A stretch of DNA of 15,791 nt. It comes from Bacillota bacterium. GTDB lineage: Bacteria; Bacillota; Clostridia; Christensenellales; Aristaeellaceae. This document shows, one piece after another, positions 7,133-14,955 of the stretch. The notes under the pieces were generated by a model, which saw only the letters and a list, made by a program, of their open reading frames with translations, was not told the origin of the DNA and ran no database searches. The stretch's first letter is position 1; the number at the start of each line of letters is the position of its first letter. The translations under genes and the position numbers were made by a program. The DNA is taken from positions 1 to 15,791 of the forward strand of contig JAGVSV010000062.1 of NCBI GenBank assembly GCA_019137115.1, read 5' to 3'.

Positions 7133-7282
7133 CGTTCCCGGCGGCATGTACGGCGGGAACGCGGGCATTCCATGAGTAGGAGCTTGCCCCGTGCGAATGG
7201 AATGCTTACCTCTTAGTTTTCGCGGCCGTGCCGAAGGCACAGCGAAAACTGCAACCCGGTGCGAAACACAAGTTTCGCACCG
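7133..7282 (+). promoter_or_regulatory. Structured region (four consecutive stem-loops) upstream of recJ
   Basis: Four perfect stems follow one another: CGTTCCCG 7133-7140 with 7154-7161 (8 bp); GCATTCCAT 7165-7173 with 7197-7205 (9 bp); AGTTTTCGC 7215-7223 with 7242-7250 (9 bp), enclosing GTGCC 7228-7232 with 7236-7240; and CGGTGCGAAAC 7257-7267 with 7272-7282 (11 bp, four-base loop). The last ends eight bases before the recJ ATG. Together with the 7012-7039 stem they fill most of the 287-base gap. No known riboswitch class is recognised. It could be a regulatory leader RNA, a small RNA or an interspersed palindromic repeat. The structures are seen directly; the function is not known. Confidence 0.55.
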
Positions 7283-7290
7283 AGCGTAGC

Positions 7291-9576
7291 ATGCAGCAGT
7301 TCGTTCGGCGGGGTGAGGATCGTGCCATCTCGGGGTATCCCCCCTGGCTGGCCTCGCTGCTGTGGACGCGGGGCGTCACCACGCCGGAGGCAGCCGCGGC
7401 GTTTCTGTCGCCCAGCCTGGACGATCTGCACGACCCGATGCTGCTGTCCGGCATGGAAGCCGCCAAGTCGCTGATTTTAGATGTCGCCGGTGCGTCGGGG
7501 CGGGCTGTGGTGTATGGCGACTATGACGTGGACGGCCTGTGTGCGTCGGTCATGGTCAGCGAAACGCTGCGCTCCCTGGGCATCAAAACCATCGTGTACA
7601 TCCCCGACCGGCACAGCGAGGGCTACGGGCTCAACATGGAGGCGGTCCGTGCGCTGGCGCCTCAGGCTGACCTGATGGTCACGGTGGACTGCGGGATCAC
7701 CAGCGTTGACGAGGTGAAGGCTGCTAAGGCGCTGGGCATGCGCGTCATCGTCACCGACCACCACACGCCGCCGGACGCGCTGCCCCCAGCCGACGCCGTG
7801 GTCAACCCCCTGCTGGGCGGCTATCCCTTCCCGCACCTGTGCGGCGCGGGCGTGGCGTGGAAGCTGTGCCAGGCCCTCAAGGGCGCCGGGCACGCCGGCA
7901 AATACCTGGACCTGGCAGCCCTGGCTACCATCGCCGACATGGTGCCCCTAACGGGGGAAAACCGCGTCCTGGCGGCGCATGGCCTCAAGGCGCTGGCTCA
8001 AACCGGGCGGCCGGGGCTGAAGGCGCTGATGGCGGTGGTGGGCATGGAACCGGGCGCCCCCGTATCCGGCGACCGGGTGGCGTTCGGCCTGGCGCCCAGG
8101 TTGAATGCCGGCGGGCGGGTGGACACCGCCCGGGACGCATTGCGGCTGCTGGAAACCGACAACCCCCACGAGGCGCGCGACCTGGCTGAAAGGCTCAACG
8201 CCCTGAACAGCGAGCGGCGCTGCCAGCAGGACGCGCTGCTCCGGGAAGCCGAACGCCTGTTAGATGAGGAGGATTTGCTGCACCGCCGCGTCATCGTGCT
8301 GAAGGGGCAGGGGTGGAACAGCGGCATCGTGGGCCTGGTGGCGGGCAAGCTAGCGGAGGCATACGCCTACCCTGCCGTGGTGCTGGCGGAGGAAGGCGAC
8401 CTGTGCGTGGGCAGCGCGCGGTCCGTTGACGGCATCGACCTGTACCGGGCGCTGGAAAGCTGCGCGGAGGTGCTGGTCCGGTTCGGCGGGCACCGGCAGG
8501 CGGCCGGGCTGACGCTGAAAACCGCCGATGTGCCGGCGTTCAGCCGGCTGTTTGACGAGGCTGTTCGTCAACAGGCTGGGGACGGGCCGCTGACCGGCCG
8601 CGTGTACTACGACGATGTGATCGGGCTGGATGACGTCACGGTGCCCATGGCCGAGCAGCTTGAGCGGCTGGCGCCCTTCGGGGTGGGCAACCCAGCCCCG
8701 CAGTTTTTGGCGGAGCAGGTCGATGTGCGCAGCGCCCGGGCGGTGGGCGAAGGCAGGCATTTGAAAATGCGCGTCGCCGCGGGGGAATCGGAGCGCGACG
8801 CCATCTTCTTCGGCGAAGGCTCGCTGGCCGAGGCGCTGCCGCCCGAAATCCGGATGGTGTTTCAGCCCCAAGTCAACGCGTTTCGCGGCGAGGTGACGGC
8901 CCAGTGCGTCGTCCGGGCGGTGGGCGCGGGCCGCCTGGCGTTCCGCGCCGATGCCGAGGGGGAAGCCCTGGCCCTGTTGCAGGATTTGAAAGCCTGCGCG
9001 TCGTATAGGACAGCAGGCGGGCTGTCCGAACGCAGCATGGACGAGCCTGCGCCGCCGGCGCCCCAGGGCGTGCTGCTGTTGTGCCGGGCGCACGATACCG
9101 CGCAGCGCCTGCACGAAGCCTACCCCGCCCTGCACAAGCAAACCGCCCGCCTGCGCGACCGCAAGGCCCACAGCGCCGTGCTGTACCGCGCGCCTTTACA
9201 GCATGTCTCGGGGCCGTACACCACGGTGGTGTTCTGCGACGGCGTTCTCCACGAGGCCGAGCTGGCGCTGGCCGCCGGCCTGTTCCCCGGGGCGCGCGTA
9301 TGTGCCCGGCTGCAAACCGCGGCGCTGCAAGCGCTCCATGCCGGCATTTGCCTCACCACGGACGAGCTGCGCGCGGCCTACGTCGCCATCCGAAGCCAGC
9401 CCGGCGGCCTCTTTTCGCTGGGGTGGGGGTGGGCCAAGGCGCTGGCAGCCGCCTGGGTGTTAGAGGAACTGCGGCTGATTCAACTCACAGACGACGACCC
9501 GTACACCGCCCGGCTGATGGACCTGCGCAAATGCGACCCCTTGGAGAGCAGGCTGTTCCGCCTGCTGAACCGCTGA
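7291..9576 (+). CDS. recJ: Single-stranded-DNA-specific exonuclease RecJ
   Basis: A 761-residue RecJ, the 5'-3' exonuclease that degrades single-stranded DNA in recombination, base-excision and mismatch repair. DHH-family motifs appear in order: YGDYDVDG at about 75-82, VDCG at about 132-135, TDHH at about 155-158 and CGAGVAWK further on. LATIADMVPL follows, then the DHHA1 motif RFGGHRQAAG, an OB-fold region and the C-terminal domain of roughly 170 residues common in Bacillota RecJ. The frame is open upstream to 7180 and a GTG at 7228 is possible. I prefer ATG 7291 because the family usually has about 25-40 residues before the RGVTTPEEA-type strand and because the added upstream residues are unlike RecJ. 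Neither start has a strong ribosome site, which is odd, and the ATG follows an 11-bp hairpin. The rel gene starts ten bases after the stop. Confidence 0.95.
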   Translation: MQQFVRRGEDRAISGYPPWLASLLWTRGVTTPEAAAAFLSPSLDDLHDPMLLSGMEAAKSLILDVAGASGRAVVYGDYDVDGLCASVMVSETLRSLGIKTIVYIPDRHSEGYGLNMEAVRALAPQADLMVTVDCGITSVDEVKAAKALGMRVIVTDHHTPPDALPPADAVVNPLLGGYPFPHLCGAGVAWKLCQALKGAGHAGKYLDLAALATIADMVPLTGENRVLAAHGLKALAQTGRPGLKALMAVVGMEPGAPVSGDRVAFGLAPRLNAGGRVDTARDALRLLETDNPHEARDLAERLNALNSERRCQQDALLREAERLLDEEDLLHRRVIVLKGQGWNSGIVGLVAGKLAEAYAYPAVVLAEEGDLCVGSARSVDGIDLYRALESCAEVLVRFGGHRQAAGLTLKTADVPAFSRLFDEAVRQQAGDGPLTGRVYYDDVIGLDDVTVPMAEQLERLAPFGVGNPAPQFLAEQVDVRSARAVGEGRHLKMRVAAGESERDAIFFGEGSLAEALPPEIRMVFQPQVNAFRGEVTAQCVVRAVGAGRLAFRADAEGEALALLQDLKACASYRTAGGLSERSMDEPAPPAPQGVLLLCRAHDTAQRLHEAYPALHKQTARLRDRKAHSAVLYRAPLQHVSGPYTTVVFCDGVLHEAELALAAGLFPGARVCARLQTAALQALHAGICLTTDELRAAYVAIRSQPGGLFSLGWGWAKALAAAWVLEELRLIQLTDDDPYTARLMDLRKCDPLESRLFRLLNR

Positions 9577-9586
9577 CAGAGGGATT

Positions 9587-11779
9587 ATGCCACAAACAGC
9601 TTTTGAATGCCTTGAACTGGAGGAGATGGTCGCCCGCCTGGCCAAATACCACCCGGCGGACGATGCCCATCTGGTGGAAAAAGCGTACCATTTTGCCCGG
9701 GAAGTTCATGAGGGGCAGGTGCGCAGCAGCGGCGAGCCCTATTTTTCGCACCCGGCGCACGTCGCCAGCATCCTGACCGAGCTGATGCTGGACGCGCGCA
9801 CCATCGCCGCCGGGCTGCTGCATGACACCGTCGAGGACGGCGAGGGCATCACCATCGAAGTGATCAACAGGGAGTTTGGCGACGACATCGCGCAGATGGT
9901 GGACGGCGTGACCAAGTTAGGCCGGCTGGACTTCTCCGACCGGGAGGAGCAGCAGGCCGAGTCGCTGCGCAAGATGATCCTGGCCATGGGCAAGGACATC
10001 CGCGTCGTGCTGATTAAGTTAGCCGACCGGCTGCACAACATGCGCACGCTGTCCTTCAAGCCGCGGGACCGGCAGGTGGCCATTGCCCGCGAAACGCTTG
10101 ATATCTACGCCCCCATCGCCCACAGGCTGGGCGTATACACCATCAAGCAGGAAATCGAGGACCTGGCTCTGCGCTATATCGACCCGGAGATATACCACGA
10201 GATCGCCCGCAAGGTGGGTATGAAGCGCGTGGAGCGGGAGGCGCAGATCGCCACCGTCATCGGCACCCTATCCGGCAAGCTGGAGGAGATGGGCGTCAAA
10301 AACTTCAGCATCGAGGGCCGGCCCAAACACCTGTACAGCATCTACCGCAAAATGGTGATCCAGAACATCCATTTTGAGGAGATCTACGACCTCATCGCCG
10401 TCCGCGTGCTGGTGGACTCCGTGCCCGAATGCTACACTGTGCTGGGCGCCGTGCATACCCTGTGGAACCAGGTGCCCGGCCGCTTTAAGGACTATATCTC
10501 CATGCCCAAGAACAACATGTACCAGTCCATCCACACCACGCTGATCGGTGGCCGCTCCATTCCCACCCCGTTTGAAGTGCAGATCAGAACGTATGAGATG
10601 CACCGCGTGGCCGAATACGGCATCGCCGCGCACTGGAAATACAAGGAAGGCGGCAACAGCGGCGAGCTGGACAAGAAGCTCTACTGGCTGCGGCAGATCC
10701 TCGACTGGCAGTCTGAAACGCGGGACAGCAAGGAGTTCATGGACGGCCTGAAAACCGACCTGTTCAGCGAGGAAGTGTTCATCTTCACCCCCAAGGGGGA
10801 CATCATCAACATGCAGCGCGGCGCCACGCCGCTGGACTTTGCCTACCGCATCCACTCCCAGGTGGGCAACGCCTGCATCGGCGCCAAGGTGAACGGCAAG
10901 CTCGTGCCGCTGGACACCGAATTGGTCACCGGCGACCGGGTGGAGATCATGACTTCGTCGTCCTCCAAGGGCCCCAGCATGGACTGGCTGAACGTCGTCA
11001 AAACCCAGCAGGCCAGGGCCAAGATCCGCCAGTTCTTCAGGCGGGAGCTGCACGGCGAGAACGTGCAGAAAGGCCGCGACATTCTGGAAAACGAGGCCAA
11101 GCGCCGCGGCGTCAAGCTGGGCGACCTGACCAAGCCCGAGTATATCGAGACCATCTTAAAGCGTTACACCTTCCCGGATTTGGAAGCCATATATGGCGCC
11201 GTGGGCTACGGCGGGCTGACCTCGGCCTATGTGATCAGCAAGCTGTTGGAGGAGCACAACAGGACCGAAAAAAGCGCTGTGCAGCAAAAGGCGCCGACGC
11301 TGCCCGAACCCCAAACCATCCTGCGCCAGGGCAAGCCCACCAAGGGCATCTATGTGGACGGCGACGCGGGCATGCTGGTGCGCTTCGGCCACTGCTGCAA
11401 CCCGGTGCCCGGCGACGAAATCGTTGGCTTCATCACGCGCGGGCGAGGCGTCACGGTGCACAAATCCGACTGTCTCAATGCTGTCAACGCCGAAAAAGAG
11501 CGCCTGGTGGGCGTCAGCTGGGCACAGGAGGAAGCTGGCGCCTTCAATGCCAGCATCCGCGTCGTAGCATACGACCGTCCCGGCCTGCTGGGCGAAATCA
11601 CGGTGTTTGTCACCGACATGGGCACGCCGGTGACGGCGGTGTCCGGCAAGGTGAACCGAAACGGCACCTGCAGCATCCACATGGTGATCCAGGTCAACAG
11701 CAAGGACCAGCTGCGCAAAACCGTCGCCAACCTCCAGAAGCGCTCCGACGTGCTGGAGGCGTACCGCAGCGTCAGCTGA
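9587..11779 (+). CDS. relA: Bifunctional (p)ppGpp synthetase/hydrolase (Rel, RelA/SpoT family)
   Basis: A 730-residue long Rel that makes and degrades (p)ppGpp, the stringent-response alarmone, on sensing stalled ribosomes. The HD hydrolase residues are complete: His55, His79-Asp80 in HDTVED and Asp147 in KLADRLHN, so hydrolysis should be active. The synthetase has RFKD (299-302), the form found in bifunctional enzymes rather than the EXDD of RelA-only enzymes, and the catalytic Glu330 in EVQIRT. A TGS domain (about 396-457), a helical region, the CC/zinc-finger segment with His602-Cys603-Cys604 and His625/Cys629, and a C-terminal ACT domain (about 655-728) follow. Length and domain order are normal. 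The start ATG at 9587 follows AGAGGG closely. It lies between recJ and dtd in the common Clostridia order, although apt is missing from its usual place before it. Confidence 0.97.
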   Translation: MPQTAFECLELEEMVARLAKYHPADDAHLVEKAYHFAREVHEGQVRSSGEPYFSHPAHVASILTELMLDARTIAAGLLHDTVEDGEGITIEVINREFGDDIAQMVDGVTKLGRLDFSDREEQQAESLRKMILAMGKDIRVVLIKLADRLHNMRTLSFKPRDRQVAIARETLDIYAPIAHRLGVYTIKQEIEDLALRYIDPEIYHEIARKVGMKRVEREAQIATVIGTLSGKLEEMGVKNFSIEGRPKHLYSIYRKMVIQNIHFEEIYDLIAVRVLVDSVPECYTVLGAVHTLWNQVPGRFKDYISMPKNNMYQSIHTTLIGGRSIPTPFEVQIRTYEMHRVAEYGIAAHWKYKEGGNSGELDKKLYWLRQILDWQSETRDSKEFMDGLKTDLFSEEVFIFTPKGDIINMQRGATPLDFAYRIHSQVGNACIGAKVNGKLVPLDTELVTGDRVEIMTSSSSKGPSMDWLNVVKTQQARAKIRQFFRRELHGENVQKGRDILENEAKRRGVKLGDLTKPEYIETILKRYTFPDLEAIYGAVGYGGLTSAYVISKLLEEHNRTEKSAVQQKAPTLPEPQTILRQGKPTKGIYVDGDAGMLVRFGHCCNPVPGDEIVGFITRGRGVTVHKSDCLNAVNAEKERLVGVSWAQEEAGAFNASIRVVAYDRPGLLGEITVFVTDMGTPVTAVSGKVNRNGTCSIHMVIQVNSKDQLRKTVANLQKRSDVLEAYRSVS

Positions 11780-11793
11780 GAAAGGATCATTTT

Positions 11794-12243
11794 ATGAGAT
11801 GTGTCGTGCAGCGCGTGTTGGAAGCCGAGGTGTCCTCGGGCGGTCAAACCGTCGGCACCATTGCCCATGGGCTTGTCGCTCTGATCGGCGTCGAACAGGG
11901 CGATACCGAGAAGGACGCGCGGTACATGGCCGACAAAATCGCCAAGCTGCGCATCTTCGAGGATGACCAGGGCAAGATGAACCGCTCGGTCATCGACGTG
12001 GCGGGCTCGGTGCTGGCGGTCAGCCAGTTTACGCTGTTGGGCGACGCCCGCGGGCAGAACCGCCCCGGCTTCACCCGCGCCGAGGAGCCCGAGCGCGCCA
12101 ACGCGCTCTATGAGGCCTGCTGCGCCGGGCTGGAGATGAACGGGCTGTACGTGGCCCGGGGCATCTTCCGCGCGCACATGCAGGTCAGGCTGGTCAACGA
12201 CGGCCCCGTCACCATCCTGCTGGACAGCCGAAAAACATTTTAG
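11794..12243 (+). CDS. dtd: D-aminoacyl-tRNA deacylase
   Basis: A 149-residue Dtd of normal length. It is a cytoplasmic homodimer that hydrolyses D-amino acids, and glycine mischarged on tRNA-Ala, from tRNA while rejecting L-aminoacyl-tRNAs. Both signature motifs are present: SQFT at 77-80 and the cis Gly-Pro motif NDGPVT at 135-140. The usual FGAxM segment before the second motif reads FRAHM here. The ATG at 11794 lies seven bases after AAAGGA and 14 bases after the rel stop. The rel-dtd pair is widely conserved in Bacillota, so its presence near the D-amino-acid operon is best explained by synteny. Confidence 0.97.
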   Translation: MRCVVQRVLEAEVSSGGQTVGTIAHGLVALIGVEQGDTEKDARYMADKIAKLRIFEDDQGKMNRSVIDVAGSVLAVSQFTLLGDARGQNRPGFTRAEEPERANALYEACCAGLEMNGLYVARGIFRAHMQVRLVNDGPVTILLDSRKTF

Positions 12244-12256
12244 AAGAGGAATGATG

Positions 12257-12823
12257 ATGAACATCGACATCGTGCCCGTGGGCGCGCTTCAAACCAACTG
12301 CTACATTTTGTCTCTACCGGAGCGGGACGACGCCGTCGTCATCGACCCGGGCGCCGAGCCTGAAAGGATTTTAGCGCGTCTGGGCGGCAAAAAGGCGGCT
12401 GCCGTGCTGCTGACGCACGGGCACTACGACCACACCGGCGCGCTCGGCGCCTTTCCCGGCGTGCCGGTATACATCCACCCCCACGACGCGCCCATGCTGA
12501 CCAACCCCCAGCTGAGCATGGCGGCCTACGCGGGCGACCGCACGAAGCGCGACGTCGCCACGCTGCCGCTGGCGGAAGGCCAGGTGCTGAAGCTGGCAGG
12601 CATCGTGCTGCAGGTGCTACACACGCCCGGCCACACTCGGGGCAGCGTCTGCTTTTCCGTGGGCACCGATATTTTCACGGGCGACACCCTGTTTGACGGC
12701 GACTATGGCCGCACCGACCTGCCCGGCGGCAGCGAGCGGGACATGCGCGAGTCTATCCGGCGGCTGATGGCGTTCACAGGCCACCACGCCTACCCGGGCC
12801 ATGACAGCAACATGATCATCTGA
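12257..12823 (+). CDS. Metallo-beta-lactamase fold hydrolase (glyoxalase II-like)
   Basis: A 188-residue MBL-fold protein of the hydroxyacylglutathione-hydrolase-like group often found between dtd and hemZ in Clostridia. Metal ligands are clear: THGHYDH (53-59), His in HTPGHTRGS, Asp in FTGDTLF and His in YPGHDS. Two zinc or iron ions are expected; the natural thioester or other substrate is unknown. Three ATGs stand in a row at 12251, 12254 and 12257. The last is preferred because it lies seven bases after GAGG, whereas the first directly abuts the purine run. The C-terminus stops at GHDSNMII, where relatives usually continue about 10-20 residues after a GHGxxTT motif, so the end is shortened. 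The stop overlaps the hemZ ATG by one base, indicating coupling. Confidence 0.9.
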   Translation: MNIDIVPVGALQTNCYILSLPERDDAVVIDPGAEPERILARLGGKKAAAVLLTHGHYDHTGALGAFPGVPVYIHPHDAPMLTNPQLSMAAYAGDRTKRDVATLPLAEGQVLKLAGIVLQVLHTPGHTRGSVCFSVGTDIFTGDTLFDGDYGRTDLPGGSERDMRESIRRLMAFTGHHAYPGHDSNMII

Positions 12824-14274
12824 TGGACCTGCGCATCCTGTCCGATACGCCCGCCCACCACAAGGAGCTGGTGGACGTGGCGTCTTTGTTTTTCGGTCGG
12901 GTCAACCTGACGGAGGACGATAGCGACCTCACCGCCCGCTTCACGGAGCGGCTGGAGGGCGGGGCGCGCGTCTGCGGCGTTGTGCTGTCGGGCTGCGTGG
13001 CTGGCGCCCATACCACCAGGGGCGAGGTCGGCGCCGGCGCGCTGGAGCAAAAGCGCCTGCACAAGCGCCAGGTCAAGCTGACGCTGTACTACGCGCTGAA
13101 ACAGGCGACGGGCATTGCGCCGCCCTGGGGCGCGCTGACGGGCATCCGCCCCACGCGGCTGGTGTATGAGGCCATGGCGCGCGGGCTATCCCTGGAGGCG
13201 GCATGCCTGGAAACGCGCCGGCTGTTCGACCTCAGCGCCGAAAAGACGCGGCTGTTGGAGGAGGTTGTGCGCGCGCAGGCCGCTCTGCCGGCCCCCGCGC
13301 CCCGGGATGTGGATGTCTACATCGGGATCCCCTTCTGCGTGTCGCGGTGCCGGTACTGCAGCTTCATCAGCGCCGAGGTGGGCGACGGCGCGGCGCTGGC
13401 GCCCTATGTCGCCGCGCTGGCGCGTGAAATCGCCGCCGTGGAGCGGCTGATCGCAGAACATGGCCTGTCGGTGCGCGCCTTTTATATGGGCGGCGGCACG
13501 CCGACGGCGCTGACGGCGCCGCTGCTGCATGAGGCGCTATCGGCTGCCGGGGGCCTGATTGCCTGCGCCCGGGAGGCCACCGTGGAAGCCGGCCGGCCCG
13601 ACACCATCGACGCTGAAAAGCTGCGCATCATCCGCGCCGCCGGCGTCGGGCGCATCTCGGTGAACCCGCAGACCATGCACGACGCCACGCTGGCGCTGAT
13701 CGGCCGCGCCCACACTGGGCGGGACGCCGAGGAAGCCATGGCGTTGGCGCGCGCCGCCGGCTTTCACGGCATCAACATGGACATGATCGCCGGCCTGCCC
13801 GGCGAAGACGCCACCATGTTTTCGGACACCCTGGCCTGGGTGCGCGGCATGCGCCCCGACAACCTCACCGTGCACACGCTGTGCGTCAAGCGCAGCAGCG
13901 ACATGCACCGCTGGCAGGACGCGCTGCCCGACGGCGCCGCCGTGTCCCACATGGCGGACCTGGGCTTCGACGCCGCGCGGGGGATGGGCATGCGCCCCTA
14001 CTACCTGTACCGGCAGAAGCACATGGCCGGCAACCTGGAAAACGTGGGCTACGCGCTGCCGGGCAGCGAATGCCTGTACAATGTCGACACCATGGAGGAC
14101 CATGTCAGCGTGTTGGCGCTGGGCGCTGGCGGCATCAGCAAGCGCGTGTGGCCCGACCGCGCGTTGATTGTCCGCGCCGCCAACGTCAAGGACGTGTCCG
14201 GCTATATCGAGCGTGTCGATGAGATGGCGGAGCGAAAGGTTGCTTTATGGCGGCAGGACGCCTTCGCCGGGTGA
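12823..14274 (+). CDS. hemZ: HemZ-type coproporphyrinogen III oxidase-like radical SAM protein
   Basis: A 483-residue radical SAM protein of the HemZ family, annotated as oxygen-independent coproporphyrinogen dehydrogenase; the heme role is established poorly outside Bacillus. The iron-sulfur cluster cysteines are Cys172, Cys176 and Cys179 (CVSRCRYC), followed by the glycine-rich YMGGGTPTAL. An N-terminal region of about 160 residues with LTGIRPTRLVYE (105-116) is typical of HemZ and separates it from plain HemN or HemW. The C-terminal YYLYRQKHMAGNLENVGY and GSECLYNVDTMEDH blocks are also HemZ-like. The start overlaps the MBL hydrolase stop by one base. In many relatives hisS and aspS follow; here the operon ends and a convergent gap begins. 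No other heme gene is in the window, so the physiological role remains open. Confidence 0.93.
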   Translation: MDLRILSDTPAHHKELVDVASLFFGRVNLTEDDSDLTARFTERLEGGARVCGVVLSGCVAGAHTTRGEVGAGALEQKRLHKRQVKLTLYYALKQATGIAPPWGALTGIRPTRLVYEAMARGLSLEAACLETRRLFDLSAEKTRLLEEVVRAQAALPAPAPRDVDVYIGIPFCVSRCRYCSFISAEVGDGAALAPYVAALAREIAAVERLIAEHGLSVRAFYMGGGTPTALTAPLLHEALSAAGGLIACAREATVEAGRPDTIDAEKLRIIRAAGVGRISVNPQTMHDATLALIGRAHTGRDAEEAMALARAAGFHGINMDMIAGLPGEDATMFSDTLAWVRGMRPDNLTVHTLCVKRSSDMHRWQDALPDGAAVSHMADLGFDAARGMGMRPYYLYRQKHMAGNLENVGYALPGSECLYNVDTMEDHVSVLALGAGGISKRVWPDRALIVRAANVKDVSGYIERVDEMAERKVALWRQDAFAG

Positions 14275-14604
14275 AATGAAACTGGACGGAGCCGACGAGG
14301 CCGCAAGACAAAAGACCCGGCACGACGATACGTTCATGTTTGGAGTTGGTATTACTTATCATGGCGCAGTCGCTGACTTGTCTTTTTGCCTCTGGCTGTG
14401 TCGCTGTTCACTTGATGTAGCGCTGCTACGCCTGCATTCACGAGACGCAATTCACCATAGTCGATTTCTACGCTCGCGTGGCTCACTTGAAATCTCCGTG
14501 GCTCATTGGGCTGACAGTTAGCTTCATCCCGCACAGCGGGCGCTCGCCTCTGCCCCTTGCCAGAGACAAAAATCCTGCGTGCTCTAATGCTAAACGTTCA
14601 TGCG
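14275..14604. other. Convergent intergenic gap of lower GC, no supported gene
   Basis: This 330-base stretch lies between the converging hemZ and comEA genes. It is visibly less GC-rich than the flanking genes. Short open frames exist on both strands (for example 14352-14534 on the - strand), but none has a convincing ribosome site or a familiar product. It contains small dyads: GTAGC/GCTAC at 14417-14429 and CCCGC/GCGGG at 14528-14540. A pair of direct repeats is listed separately. No hairpin is followed by a T-run on either strand, so no classical terminator is called despite the convergent layout. It could be a degenerate gene or an interspersed repeat. Confidence 0.5.
14477..14505. repeat. 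Short direct repeat within the convergent gap
   Basis: CGTGGCTCA occurs at 14477-14485 and again at 14497-14505, a spacing of 20 bases. The first copy lies between GATTTC (14463-14468) and its complement GAAATC (14489-14494). The repeats may be part of a larger palindromic or insertion-derived element. The function is unknown. Confidence 0.45.
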
Positions 14605-14955
14605 CTATGGCACCAAAATAAACGGCCTGATCTGCTCCAGACGCTTGTCGCCGATGCCCCGCACCGCCTTCAGATCTTCCGGATAATAAAACGGCGATAC
14701 CTCGCGTGCTTCCACGATGTGTTTCGCCGTGACCGGGCCGATGCCCGGCAGCGTCATCAGCTCCTGAACTGACGCTGTGTTGACGTTGATGCCGCCGGTT
14801 AGCGGCTTGGCTGTCGGTGCCATTTGCCCGGGCGGCTGCAGCGCCACCAGCTTTGTGACCCGCCCTGCGGACAGGCTGCTTACAGCGCCGTACAGCGCCA
14901 CGCACGCCAGCACGGCGCATGCCGCCGCCAGTGTCCATACCGCCCGCCGGATCAT
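14605..14955 (-). CDS. Short ComEA-like helix-hairpin-helix DNA-binding protein
   Basis: A 116-residue protein with an N-terminal membrane anchor (about residues 7-27), a short linker and a C-terminal ComEA-type double helix-hairpin-helix domain. The domain starts at about 56 with INVNTASVQELMTLPGIG and closes with LKAVRGIGDKRLEQIRPFI. ComEA family proteins bind double-stranded DNA non-specifically at the outer face of the membrane during natural transformation. It is much shorter than B. subtilis ComEA (about 205 residues) and lacks the SLBB-like region between anchor and HhH domain. Its ATG overlaps the cysS stop by four bases (ATGA), so it depends on cysS transcription and translation. No comEB or comEC is visible beside it. 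A role in DNA uptake is likely but not shown. Confidence 0.85.
   Translation of the reverse strand: MIRRAVWTLAAACAVLACVALYGAVSSLSAGRVTKLVALQPPGQMAPTAKPLTGGINVNTASVQELMTLPGIGPVTAKHIVEAREVSPFYYPEDLKAVRGIGDKRLEQIRPFILVP

Noticed and set aside
7228..7290. GTG at 7228 as the recJ start
   Set aside because: The extra 21 residues are unlike RecJ, the codon lies inside a hairpin and there is no ribosome site. It is kept only as an alternative.
11794..12243. dtd as part of a D-amino-acid system with the deacylase and DSD1-like genes
   Set aside because: dtd follows rel in many Bacillota regardless of context, and a separate promoter, the SecD/F operon and recJ lie between. Synteny explains it better.
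14352..14534. A 60-codon gene on the - strand in the convergent gap
   Set aside because: No ribosome site, no recognisable product, and it crosses the direct repeats; more likely non-coding.
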